Shown: piece by piece, positions 52,531 through 61,612 of the stretch
How positions within the stretch are numbered: position 1 is the first letter of the stretch
Layout of the letters: each line of letters starts with the position of its first letter
NCBI GenBank assembly: GCA_963828415.1
Contig: CAWHEI010000003.1
Span: forward strand, 758,366-822,365
Reading direction: 5' to 3'
DNA: 64,000 nt
DNA from: Sva-07 sp963828415
GTDB taxonomy: Bacteria > Actinomycetota > Acidimicrobiia > Acidimicrobiales > Ilumatobacteraceae
Program-made: the position numbers and the translations under genes
Notes under the pieces: generated by a model
Databases searched by the model: none
Told to the model about the DNA's origin: nothing
Seen by the model: only the letters and a program-made list of their open reading frames with translations

Positions 52531-52958
52531 TCAGGGGTAGTTCGGTGGCGACGTGGATCGGCAGTCCATCCAGGGGTAGCCCTTGATCAGACTGTCGTAG
52601 TAGGAGTCTGGAGAATCCCGAGTCGTGAATTCCCGCCACATATAGATCGACAGATCGCAGTAGTGGTACACGGTGCCGCCGAGGTTGATGAGCATGTAAT
52701 CGTTCTGGGTGTCCCACCACGCCTCTCGGACGTTTCCCTGCACTTCAGGTCTCCAATACTCGAACATTCCAGATCCGACGTCGACCGGGGTCGATCGGTA
52801 CTTCACCGTTATCCATGTCGGTTCCTCGGACCGCGATCCGTTGGATTCGTCCCGGCGTGTACGACGACTCCGAGTCACGCGTGCAGCATGCCGATCCCAA
52901 CAATTGCGATAACGACAAGTACGACGCAGGCAGCGAACACCTTCCTGGTTGTGTTCAC
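52531..52958 (-). pseudogene. KTSC-like protein with N-terminal membrane segment, apparently frameshifted
   Basis: The frame ending at 52531 contains TWITVKYRSTPVDVG, YMLINLGGTVYHYCDLSIYM and SDSLIKGY-like pieces (YYDSLIKGYPWMDC), resembling a KTSC small domain. Upstream in another frame a GTG at 52958 gives MNTTRKVFAACVVLVVIAIV, a positively charged start and TM helix. This frame stops after 27 codons near 52878. Joining them requires one base to be restored; the joined protein would be a membrane-anchored KTSC-like protein of about 140 residues. Both pieces could also be fortuitous. Confidence 0.45.
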
Positions 52959-53321
52959 GTGACTCGCAACGGTTGCCGACATGTCTCACCTATCGACACG
53001 ACCGGTGTGACCTTAAGTCCAGCAAGCGAGCGTGTCGAAGTCGCGGCACCGACTAGGCCGCGGCGTGAACGCCGACCTGCGTCTCGCGCCGCTCGCCGCA
53101 GAGGGTTGCCGCGGATCCGGCGAGACTGGACGAGTGTCACTAACCGCCGGTTCGGCGTCCGCCTCCTTGCGAAGTTGCCCACGCACGACTGTCGAAATGG
53201 CCTTGGCATGTCGAGTTCCTCGAACGGCCTGCTGAAGCATGACCGGATGCGGCTTGGTCGAGCGGACCCGGCGCGCAAAGTGACCAGCATCCGTCGAACG
53301 ATCGACGGCACACTGACGGCT
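52959..53321. other. Region without a supported gene
   Basis: About 360 bp between the KTSC-like gene and the degraded gene. Open frames on both strands read through but show no domain. It may hold the upstream part of the degraded gene that follows (an alternative ATG is at 53209). Confidence 0.4.
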
Positions 53322-54503
53322 GTGAGTTACGAACACTTCCCCATGCCTGCGGTGACGATCGCTGACCTCGACGAACAAGCATCCGAGCGGGCGGCAGCGT
53401 CGCCGGCAAACGGACCGGACGGGCATCTCAACTGGCGGCTCTCCGCCGACGGAGCTGCCGCAAATGCCATGGAGGTAGCGATCTACAGCGATGCGCAGCT
53501 CGTCGAACACAGGACGCAGTTCGGGCCCTACGAGCTCATCAACACGATCCCAACGGACCGCCGCGAGCAACTGCCGATGGCGGCCGTGCTACGGATGACC
53601 TGGCACATCCAACGAGACGCCTTGCCCGACATGTCGGCGTCGAATCACGAGATGTTCTACGGCGGAGTTATCTGGGACGAGATCACTGCGTTGATCTCCC
53701 TTGCGCTCGGCATCCGCGCCCAGGCGGGCGGCATCATTCGCGAGTTCCGCAACGACGACCGCGCGGTCTTCCTGTACAGCACAGTCACCGTCGACCAACG
53801 TTGCCGCCGGTGCAGGCCCAGCGTCGTACGATTCCGAGCCTCGGGAAAGCGAACATCACCGATATCCCGAAGGTGCTCGACGTCTACCCCCGCATACCGC
53901 CAGACAAAGCGATCGACGTCGTGAGAGCGGCCCGATGTACCAGCTAGGTGCATGGATGTCGGACGCCGACCCCGAGTACGCATGGCTCAAGTTCGTGTCG
54001 GCGCTGGAGGCGGCAGCTGTCTGCTGGTGGCGCGGCGGGGACGATCCAACAGACGCCCTCCACAATGCCAGGCCCGACCTGCCGCGACGCTCCAAGACGC
54101 CGGTGGGGAAGATCTCGTCGCACAGGTCGGCGACAGCCTTAAGGACCAGCTGCGAGCTACCCACCGGTTCCTAACCTTCATGAAGCGCTACGCACCGCCG
54201 CCACCCGACCCGCGACCGCCAGCGGTAGTCCAGGTGGACTGGGACCAGCTGCACAAAGCGATGGCGCTTGTCTACAGGTATCGGTCAGAGGCCCTGCACT
54301 CTGGGCTCTCGTTCCCTCCGCCATTGCTCGAACCCCCACTGCAACTTGCGGGCGATCAACCGCTGAGCGAGCGACCTGTCGGGTCAGCCGTGGCGTACGG
54401 CCACGCCGTGTGGGAGGCCAGCGAGCTGCCGATGCACCTCCACGTGTTTGAGTACATCACGCGGTCGGGTTCATTGCGCAAGGACCACGCGCCGCTGAGT
54501 TGA
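53322..54503 (+). pseudogene. Degraded gene of unknown function with three frameshifts
   Basis: Four successive frames together give one coherent protein. The first frame runs VSYEHFPMPAVTIADLDEQ through RNDDRAVFLYSTVTVD to about 53800. The next has PPVQAQRRTIPSLGK and KVLDVYPRIPPDKAIDVV to about 53930. The third has MYQLGAWMSDADPEYAWLKF to about 54085. The last has DLVAQVGDSLKDQLRATHRF and ALVYRYRSEALHSGL, ending KDHAPLS. Each step is a -1 shift, consistent with single-base losses. The final part has a helical look (YRSEALH could be a HEPN-like R-x4-H). The function is unknown; it may be a pseudogene or suffer sequencing errors. Confidence 0.55.
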
Positions 54504-54893
54504 TGAGCTCACACGATCTGGTTGACGGCCTCGGGGATCGATCGCCCTTGGCGAGGCTCGAAGCGGCCGAGGCGGACATCGTGCTGATCGGCGTGGGTCA
54601 TGGCAACAACACCGCACTCCACCTCGCCGAATGCCGCGCTCTGGGGGCTGCGGCACCAAGGAAGCAAGATGGTGTTCCGATGTTGGTCGACGGCCAGCAG
54701 CGTTGGGTGGAGTACTCCCATGTCGATTTCGACGAGAGCGACTCCGTGATGCTCGGCGATGCCTACTCCGCCGCAGGCGGGACCGAAACGAGGGCTTCGC
54801 TCGGCGCCGGCGAGATTCGACGGCTGCCGATGTCGTGAGCTGGTCGACTTCGCCATCGGATGGATTGGGGAGCATCGACTGCAACAGCACTGA
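54500..54893 (+). pseudogene. AAC(3)-type aminoglycoside N-acetyltransferase, 5'-truncated and frameshifted
   Basis: The frame reads HDLVDGLGDRSPLARLEAAE, DIVLIGVGHGNNTALHLAEC, PRKQDGVPMLVDGQQRWVEY and SHVDFDESD. This is the C-terminal half of the AAC(3)/YokD family (GxGxxSPLxRL, LLLGVGxxxNTxLHxAE). The frame stops at 54838, but the conserved end ELVDFAIGWIGEHR continues in the +1 frame to TGA at 54893. The N-terminal half, with the acetyl-CoA site, is missing. It is therefore a remnant of an aminoglycoside 3-N-acetyltransferase gene and should not confer resistance as it stands. Confidence 0.8.
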
Positions 54894-55274
54894 GTCGGCA
54901 CACACACGTGCACATTCCCGGACGATGACGGGTGGCGTCGGATTGCACCGGAACCCGGTCGGCTGGCCGAGTTCGGCGCTCGACACATCTCGATGCACGC
55001 GAACGGAATCCGTCTCACGCTCCGGGCCCAAGCTCGACGTGATGGCGTCGGTCGAGCGGGACTCGTGGACCCGTTGGCGGAGGTGGACGGGAATCCGCAA
55101 GGCGTCGCGTTCCCCCAGCGTGTGGGATCAGAGGAGGCCCGAAAGAGTCGGTTGAGAGTAACCCTGAGAGTAACGGCGTGTGCTGAGGCCTAGGAGCGCC
55201 GACGGGCGCCCAAAGGCACGACCCGGTGCGAGCATTGCTTGCCCGGCGCTCACGATATGCGTATGGTTAGGCGT
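54894..55274. other. Region without a supported gene
   Basis: About 380 bp between the AAC(3) remnant and the antitoxin gene. One plus frame (MHANGIRLTLRAQARRDG, then VDGNPQGVAFPQRVG) could be gene debris but matches nothing I recognise. Short direct repeats GAGAGTAAC occur at about 55153 and 55164. Confidence 0.4.
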
Positions 55275-55277
55275 ATG
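55259..55277. promoter_or_regulatory. Direct repeats at the antitoxin start, possible autoregulatory site
   Basis: GCGTATG occurs at 55259-55265 and 55271-55277, a 12-bp period overlapping the antitoxin ATG (55275). Such repeats at the start of a toxin-antitoxin operon often bind the antitoxin or complex. Binding is inferred. Confidence 0.4.
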
Positions 55278-55523
55278 CCTCGCGTTCAGGTGTACCTCCC
55301 CGATGACCTCCACGACGAGCTGAAGAAGCGCGGCTTGCCGGCGTCGGAACTCCTCCAGATCGCACTGCGCGCAGAGCTCGAACGCCAGGACGCGCTCGAC
55401 GAGACGGCGCGGTATCTCGAGGAGCTCGTGGCCGAGGTCGGAGAACCCAGCACACGACAGCAGTCGCAAGCCGACGCCATCGCACGACGCATCCGAGATC
55501 GATTGCTCGACCGAGTCAGCTGA
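55275..55523 (+). CDS. VapB-like antitoxin (ribbon-helix-helix type)
   Basis: An 82-residue protein. MPRVQVYLPDDLHDELKKRG is a ribbon-helix-helix DNA-binding start. LPASELLQIALRAELERQDA and a charged C-terminal helix follow and would wrap the toxin. It neutralises the PIN toxin encoded two bases downstream and should repress the operon. ATG 55275 places the beta strand at the N-terminus, as usual; upstream ATGs overlap the direct repeats. Confidence 0.78.
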   Translation: MPRVQVYLPDDLHDELKKRGLPASELLQIALRAELERQDALDETARYLEELVAEVGEPSTRQQSQADAIARRIRDRLLDRVS

Positions 55524-55525
55524 AC

Positions 55526-55906
55526 GTGCTCGTTCTCGACAGCGGAGGACTCTCGCGCCTCGCAGCGCGCACGAAGACGTCGGTCTCCCTGATCCGCGCC
55601 CTGACGGCGCAGGAGTTGTGGCCACCGCTCGTTCCCACGATGGTGCTCGTCGAGTCGCTGCACGGCGATGCCGGCCGCGATGCCAACACCAACCGCTTCC
55701 TGAAGACGTGCATCATCGAATCCACCGTCAGCGTGGACGTCACCCACCGGGCCGCCGAGCTCCGCAGACTCGCCCGCAGGGGCTCAGCAGTCGATGCACT
55801 CGTCGTCGCGATTGCCGAACCCGGGGGCACGGTCCTCACCGGAGACCGAGTCGATATCGAGGCACTTGCCGCTCACGCCAATCTCGTCAGCGTCGAAGTC
55901 ATCTGA
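55526..55906 (+). CDS. PIN-domain toxin (VapC-like ribonuclease)
   Basis: A 126-residue PIN-domain protein. The first acidic residue is Asp5 (LVLDSGGLSRLAAR), then Glu43 (TMVLVESLHGDA), followed by SAVDALVVAIAEPGG and VLTGDRVDIEALAAH, which supply the third and fourth acids. The full PIN quartet for metal-dependent RNA cleavage is present. GTG 55526 follows the antitoxin TGA by two bases. It forms a type II toxin-antitoxin pair that may stabilise the island. Confidence 0.85.
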   Translation: MLVLDSGGLSRLAARTKTSVSLIRALTAQELWPPLVPTMVLVESLHGDAGRDANTNRFLKTCIIESTVSVDVTHRAAELRRLARRGSAVDALVVAIAEPGGTVLTGDRVDIEALAAHANLVSVEVI

Positions 55907-56134
55907 CTCTGCGCCGCCCCAGTTCGGACGGAGTCCCGCCCGCCATTCTGCACTCACCCCGCTTGCGTAGGGACCAGTCCCACAAAGGTGATGTGCGCCC
56001 TCGATCGGCCGGGCGGAGCCGAACACTTCACCGGCGCTACATCGCCGACATGAGCGAACTCGCCCGTGATGATCGCAACTTCACCTCGTTACGCCCTTGC
56101 TGCGTTGAACACCAACCGGCTGTGCATCAGCCTG

Positions 56135-57776
56135 CTACTTCTGCGTAACTGCTTCCGGCGGGGTGAACATGGCTGTGTCCTCGCCGATCTCCTCGGCAAT
56201 CAGCGCATTGAGCTTCTGGTTCATGGCCGACAGCAGCGCTTCGTCGTACTTGGGATGGGCCGGGTCGGCCAGGTTGTCCATCTCCTCGGGATCCGACTGC
56301 AGGTCGTAGAGGGCGACATCGTTGTCTGCCAGCAACTGCGGGACCGATGTCGGCAGGTGGTAGTGGCCCATCCCGAAGTAGCGGATCAGCTTGTAGCGGC
56401 CGTCGAAGACGGCGCGGAACATCTCGCGCTTGTCGGGGTCCGGCACGCCGATCTCGTCGACGAGGCCCATGAACGCATCCATGCCGTGATGGAACTCCTC
56501 GCCGGCGGCGGCCGCCGCGGCGTCGAACACCTTGGTCGCATTGCGGGTGAACCATTCCGCGTCGACGGTGGCGATCATGTCGTAGGTCATCAGGCTCCCC
56601 GTGCCGGGTTCGGCACTGCTGCCGCGGGGCCCGACCGACGCCGGATCGCGCACCACGCCCGAGAGGTCATGGCCGTGCAGGAGCGGGTAGCGCTCGCGCC
56701 GTTCGTCCTCCGGCAGGCCGGCGAACGCCAGGATCGTGGGCACCAGGTCGAGATGCGAACCGACCGCGTCGGTCCGGTTCGCGCTCGGGGTGGCGCGGAT
56801 CGGCGATCACCAACGGCACGTTGACGGATTCCTGGAACGCCACGCTGCCCTTCTGGCGCAGGTGATGGGCGCCACCCTGCTCGCCGTGATCCGCGGTGAA
56901 AATGACGATCGTGTCGTCGGCCTGACCGCTCGCGTCCAGCGCATCCAACACCGCTCCGATGTGCCGGTCCACGTCGAGAATGCAGTTGAGGTAGTAGTTG
57001 ACGTGGTTGTGCCACATGTCCCGGCGATCCTTCGGGATCCGCCCGTAATACAAGTCGCACAGGCGCTTGTAACTGCGCACCGCCGCCGGCTGCGCTTCCA
57101 GGTCGTCGAAGTAGGAGGCCGGCAAGATCGTCTGCCATTTCTGATGGTAGAGCGGCACATCGGGCTCACCGAAGATCGGAAACAGTCCCTTGACCTGGAC
57201 CATCTCGTCCGCGTCGGTGTCGAAGAACATCACGTCATGCGGGTTGACGAAGTTCACCGCCATGAACCACGGGGTCGCAGCAGCCACATCGGGAGCACGC
57301 GTGGCCAGCCAATCGACGGCCTCGTCCGCGATCAACGGATCCTTCAGCGCCCCATCCAGCGGACCGCCCTGCACATCGCCGAAATCCTGGTATTCGGAGA
57401 AGCCGTAGGGCTCCATCGCGTCGCGGGTCCCCTCCGTCGGGAACTCCGAGAGATGCCACTTGCCCTTGTACACGGTGTGGTAGCCCAGATCGCGCAACAT
57501 GTGACCGATCGTGGGCAACGTGTCCGGATCTGCCTTCATGTCGTCGATCCACGCGAAGTTCGTGTTGTCGAACATGCGGGTGTGCGGCGTATGCCGCCCG
57601 GTGTACATCACCGAACGAGAAGGAGTGCACACGGTCGTGGTGGCGTGGTGATGGTTGAACGACACCCCCCGAGCGCGAATGCGATCCCTGTTCGGCAGGA
57701 CGAAATCCTCCGGCATGGGCTGATGTGCATACTCCTGATCGGTCACGATCAACAGGATGTTGGGGTGCTTGGTCAT
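56135..57776 (-). pseudogene. Type I sulfatase (Cys-type formylglycine), frameshifted
   Basis: The N-terminal frame starts ATG 57776 with MTKHPNILLIVTDQEYAHQP and a GAGGAG ribosome binding site. It has the sulfatase signature TTTVCTPSRSVMYTGR, with Cys50 for formylglycine, then GKWHLSEFP, PWFMAVNFVNPHD and IFTADHGEQGGAHHL. Near 56785 the frame ends out of phase. The rest, TILAFAGLPEDERRERYPLL to the end (FDGRYKLIRYFGMGHYHLP, ALYDLQSDPEEMDNLA), continues one frame over to 56135. One extra or two missing bases explain this. The maturase upstream supports a working sulfatase. The substrate (sulfated polysaccharide or ester) is unknown. Confidence 0.85.
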
Positions 57777-57894
57777 GGTGCACACTCCTCGTGCGACGGA
57801 TGCCACTCATGGTGCCTGTCGACGGCCACCCCCCGCATCCGCCGTACCGGCGGATTGTCGCCCAGCGTCGGACGTCCGGGCACCCTGGGGCCTG

Positions 57895-59160
57895 TCAACT
57901 GATCCGGGACGGCGACTGGTGGCAATGCTTGGCCTTGCGGCCACTCCCGCAGGGGCAGGGGTCGTTGCGGCCGGCGGCGGCGAACACGCCCGTGATCTCG
58001 TCGGCGTAGCGGCCCTGGCGGAGCAGGTCGGCCATCAGGCGCATCGGCCCGTCGACGTGGTTGAAGAACCGGCGGTAACCGGCGCACAGGTAGTTGAGGC
58101 CGGGTTCGCCGTCGGGCGTGAGGATGAAGCGGTTCTTCGGGCATTCGCCGTGGCAGGCGAAGCGCACCTCGCACGCCCGGCAGTAAGCGGGCAGGGTGTC
58201 GAGCTTCGCCTGGCCGAAGGCTCGCTGCTGCGGCGACGTGACGAGCTCGACCATCTGGGTGTGGCCGATGTTGCCGAGCAGGTGGGCGGGCTCGACGTAG
58301 TGGTCGCAGGAGTACACGTCGCCGTTGTGCTCCATCACGAGCGCCTCCCCGCACGTCTCGCTGAAGATGCACATGGTCGTCGGCAGGTCGAGCCAACTGG
58401 CGAGGGCGGCGTCGAACATCTGCACGAACACCTCGCCGACGTCGCGGCGGATCCACTCGTCGAACACCGTGATCAGGAACGTGCCCCATGCGTCGGAGGT
58501 GACGGACCGGGCGGTGACGGCGTCGCCCTCCTGGAAGCCGGTCTCGTTCTCCCGCTCGACGATCGGGATGAACTGGATGTGGCGGAACCCGAGGTCGTCG
58601 CGCAGGTACCGGTACACCTCCAGCGGCGCGTGCTGGTTGGCGGCGTTCACGGTGCAGAGCGCGTTCACGTCGACGTCGTGGGCGCGGAGGCGGGCGAGCC
58701 CGTCGAGCACCTTGGTCGAGCTCGGTCGCCCCTTCTTGTCGATGCGATACCGGTCGTGCAGCTCCGGCGGTCCGTCGATGCTGATGCCGACGAGGAACCG
58801 GTGCTCGGCCAGGAACGCCGCCCACTCGTCGGTCACGAGGGTGCCGTTGGTCTGGATGGTGTGCGCGAGCTGCTGGCCGGGCCGCCGGCGCTGCTCCGCG
58901 AGCGCCACCGCGCGGCGGAAGAAGTCGACGCCCATCAGGGTCGGCTCGCCACCCTGCCACGCGATCGTCACCTCCCCGTCGGGCTGCGCATCGAGCAGCT
59001 GGGTGATGTACCGCTCGAGCGTGTCATCCGACATGCGGAACCGATCACCCGGGTAGAGGGCCTCCTTCGACAGGAAGTAGCAGTACTCGCAGTCGAGGTT
59101 GCAGATCGGCCCCGTCGGCTTGACGAGGAGGTGGAACTGCAGGCGGGCGGTCGTGGTCAT
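57895..59160 (-). CDS. Anaerobic-type sulfatase-maturating radical SAM enzyme with SEC-C tail
   Basis: A 421-residue radical SAM/SPASM enzyme. The 4Fe-4S motif is CNLDCEYCYF (Cys20, Cys24, Cys27). SAM- and substrate-binding blocks are IAWQGGEPTLMG and HTIQTNGTLVTDEW. SPASM cysteines are in YSCDHYVEPAHLLG and YCRACEVRFACHGECPKNRF. The extreme C-terminus, GRNDPCPCGSGRKAKHCH, is a SEC-C zinc motif. It oxidises the sulfatase active-site cysteine to formylglycine. It precedes the sulfatase gene on the same strand, so the pair is an operon. ATG 59160 is used; the earlier frame (59217) lacks family residues. Confidence 0.9.
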   Translation of the reverse strand: MTTTARLQFHLLVKPTGPICNLDCEYCYFLSKEALYPGDRFRMSDDTLERYITQLLDAQPDGEVTIAWQGGEPTLMGVDFFRRAVALAEQRRRPGQQLAHTIQTNGTLVTDEWAAFLAEHRFLVGISIDGPPELHDRYRIDKKGRPSSTKVLDGLARLRAHDVDVNALCTVNAANQHAPLEVYRYLRDDLGFRHIQFIPIVERENETGFQEGDAVTARSVTSDAWGTFLITVFDEWIRRDVGEVFVQMFDAALASWLDLPTTMCIFSETCGEALVMEHNGDVYSCDHYVEPAHLLGNIGHTQMVELVTSPQQRAFGQAKLDTLPAYCRACEVRFACHGECPKNRFILTPDGEPGLNYLCAGYRRFFNHVDGPMRLMADLLRQGRYADEITGVFAAAGRNDPCPCGSGRKAKHCHQSPSRIS

Positions 59161-59213
59161 CGGCCCGAGCTTTGCATGACGGGGATCACGGGTCGGCCTC
59201 GCATCGATCATGG

Positions 59214-59363
59214 TCACGGGGCCATCTGATCGGGTGGCCAGTCACCCCAGTGCGGATCGCGGCGGGGACGGGGCCCACGCTGGTCGCGGCGCAGATGCCA
59301 CATCCACCCCGAGGCGCCGGCGATGAGGAGTCCGGCGCCGACCAGGCCGAGCCAGTTCGTCAC
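59214..59363 (-). CDS. Small single-pass membrane protein
   Basis: A 49-residue protein, VTNWLGLVGAGLLIAGASGW, with one TM helix and then a basic tail (HLRRDQRGPRPRRDPHWGDW). GTG 59363 overlaps the SulP stop by four bases (GTGA), so it is translationally coupled to the transporter. Function unknown; possibly a transporter accessory peptide. Confidence 0.55.
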   Translation of the reverse strand: MTNWLGLVGAGLLIAGASGWMWHLRRDQRGPRPRRDPHWGDWPPDQMAP

Positions 59364-60994
59364 CCTGCACCGCCGTCCGCGTCCGCTCGAGCAGCGATCC
59401 ATCCGAGCGCGTCGGCGTAGGCCCGCCGGGTGGTCTCGCCGACGACCTCCGTGCCGACGTACACGTTGTCCTCGCCGATCGTCCGCTCGACGCCGGTCTT
59501 GCCCAACTGACGGACGAGCCGCTCGTTGTCCGTGACGATGACGAGCTTGCTGTCCACCTTCTCGAGCACGGTGGCGTACTGAGCGAGCGTGTCGATGAAC
59601 GTCGCACCGGCATCGTCGGCGCCGCGGATGCGGAGGATGACCACGGAGTGTCTCGTCGCGGTCGTGACCTCGGGCAGTTGCTCCTGCAACACCGACGCCG
59701 ACGCGAAGAAGATCGCACCGTAGGGCTGCAGCACGATCACCTCACCACGACCGAGCTCTGCGGGCGGGTCCGTCTCGACCACCGCGCCGTCGTCGCGAAG
59801 CACGAGCCGACGGGTCACCAGCCGTGACGACTGCTGGATCACGAACAACAGCACCGAGAGCCCGACGCCGACCAGCACGGCGTACTGCAGCGGAATGAGC
59901 ATCGTCAACACGAGGGTGACGAGCATGACCGTGAGCGGTACCGGCCCCGTGCGGGCGATCGCCATGACCTTCGACGGCTTGACCGTGCCGACGCCGACAA
60001 CGATGAGCAGTCCGGCGAGGGCGGGCATCGCGATGAACTCGACCACGCTCGCGAACACGACGATCACGATCGCCATGACGACACCGGCGACCAGGAGGGA
60101 TCCCCTGCTCCGAGCACCCGCCGTCACAACGAGCGAGCTCGCCGACATCGATCCACCGACCGGCATCCCCTGGAAGATGCCGGACAGCACGTTGCCCGCA
60201 CCCTGCCCGACGAAATCCTGTGAGGTGTCGGGGAGCTCTCCCTCACGATTGGGGAAGCTCGCCGAGACACCGGCGCCCTGCACCAGCCCGACGAAGGCCA
60301 ACGAGGCCGCCGGGACCAGCAGCGACGGGATCTCGCCGAGGATCGGGAGGGTGGGCAGCGGGAGCGAGCTCGGGACGTCGGCGACGTCAGCGACCACGGC
60401 GACGGTGCGATCGAGCGCTGCGAACACCGCAGCCACCACCGACCCGACGCCGACGGCGACGACCAGTCCGAGCGCTCCGAGCCGGGTCCGCTGCAACCCG
60501 ACGATGCCGACCACCGTCACCACCCCGACGACGAGCGTCGGGACGTCGACCTGACCGAGGTTGAACAGCAGGTCGATCGCCCGGATGACCCGGTTGCTGC
60601 CTTCGGCCTCGTAGCCGGTGAAGTCGTCGAGCTGGCCGAGCACGATGTTGATCCCGACGGCGGTGATGAACCCGGTCATCACCGAGTTGGAGACGAAACG
60701 CAGGAACGAACCGAGTCGGAACAGCCCGGCGACGATCATGACCGCGCCGGTCAGGATCGAGAGCGTGACCAGCGACCGCATCGGGTCATCGCGGTCGGCG
60801 ATGTCGACGTCGGCGATGATGATCGACATCGCGCCGGTCGCCTGCACGGCCATGAAGGCGGTGCTGGTGAACAGTGCACCGCCGACCATCCCGAACAGGT
60901 AGCCGTACAGACCGGCAACCGGGTTGACACCGGCGAGCAGACCGCTCGCGAGGCCGTCGGGCACGCTCTCGATGCCGAGCACCAGCCCGGCCAT
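59360..60994 (-). CDS. SulP-family anion transporter with STAS domain
   Basis: A 544-residue inner-membrane transporter. About ten or more TM helices begin with GLVLGIESVPDGLASGLLAG. The core has QDFVGQGAGNVLSGIFQGMP and VGGSMSASSLVVTAGARSRG. The C-terminal STAS domain is at about 430-530. SulP proteins carry sulfate, bicarbonate or other anions; the substrate is not readable. The start ATG 60994 is late: about 20 plausible residues precede it in frame without a canonical start. A coupled small membrane protein follows. Confidence 0.87.
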   Translation of the reverse strand: MAGLVLGIESVPDGLASGLLAGVNPVAGLYGYLFGMVGGALFTSTAFMAVQATGAMSIIIADVDIADRDDPMRSLVTLSILTGAVMIVAGLFRLGSFLRFVSNSVMTGFITAVGINIVLGQLDDFTGYEAEGSNRVIRAIDLLFNLGQVDVPTLVVGVVTVVGIVGLQRTRLGALGLVVAVGVGSVVAAVFAALDRTVAVVADVADVPSSLPLPTLPILGEIPSLLVPAASLAFVGLVQGAGVSASFPNREGELPDTSQDFVGQGAGNVLSGIFQGMPVGGSMSASSLVVTAGARSRGSLLVAGVVMAIVIVVFASVVEFIAMPALAGLLIVVGVGTVKPSKVMAIARTGPVPLTVMLVTLVLTMLIPLQYAVLVGVGLSVLLFVIQQSSRLVTRRLVLRDDGAVVETDPPAELGRGEVIVLQPYGAIFFASASVLQEQLPEVTTATRHSVVILRIRGADDAGATFIDTLAQYATVLEKVDSKLVIVTDNERLVRQLGKTGVERTIGEDNVYVGTEVVGETTRRAYADALGWIAARADADGGAG

Positions 60995-61086
60995 CGAGTC
61001 GCGCCCGACGTCACGCCGCCGAAGCAGCGAGCCCGGCCGGGTGATGGGGAAACGGATGGCGTCCTCCGATCAGATCGGCAGCGCCC

Positions 61087-61476
61087 TCACGAGAGCGCCT
61101 TCGCCTTGAGCGCCTGGAACTCCTCGTCGGTGATCGCTCCGCTGTCGCGGAGTTGCGCTGCCTTCGCGATCTCGTCGGCCGACGTGGGCGAGGCCGCCAC
61201 ACTCTGGATGTAGGCGCGGGTTGCCTCGTCCTGCGCTTGTGCGCGCTGGAGCGCGTGCTCGTTCATCTTGTGCCCGCGGGCGATCAGGTAGATCAGCACG
61301 CCGAGGAACGGCAGGAAGACCACGAAGATCGTCCACGCCGCCTTGGCCCAGCCGCCCATGTCGGGGCTGCGCAGGATGTCGGCGAAGATCGAGATCACCA
61401 GCCAGATCCACATGAAGAAGAGGGTGAACCAGAGGATCGACCAGACCACCTGACCCACCTGCCACGTTGCGAACAT
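61087..61476 (-). CDS. PLDc_N/SHOCT-domain membrane protein
   Basis: A 129-residue protein. Two TM helices (VGQVVWSILWFTLFFMWIWL and AKAAWTIFVVFLPFLGVLIY) form a PLDc_N module. The C-terminal SHOCT segment is ADEIAKAAQLRDSGAITDEEFQALKAKAL. Such proteins are common and uncharacterised; SHOCT segments may promote oligomerisation. It lies between SulP and a DUF6325-like gene on the same strand. Confidence 0.8.
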   Translation of the reverse strand: MFATWQVGQVVWSILWFTLFFMWIWLVISIFADILRSPDMGGWAKAAWTIFVVFLPFLGVLIYLIARGHKMNEHALQRAQAQDEATRAYIQSVAASPTSADEIAKAAQLRDSGAITDEEFQALKAKALS

Positions 61477-61612
61477 CGCTCACCGTCCTTGCTCGAAGTG
61501 TCCGGCGCAGCGCCGCGTGGGCGGCACCGTCCGGCTGCACGCTCCATCTTGCGACCGTGACGCTCCCCGGGCATCGGCCGATTCGGCGGACCGCGTGGTG
61601 CCGGCGCAATTG

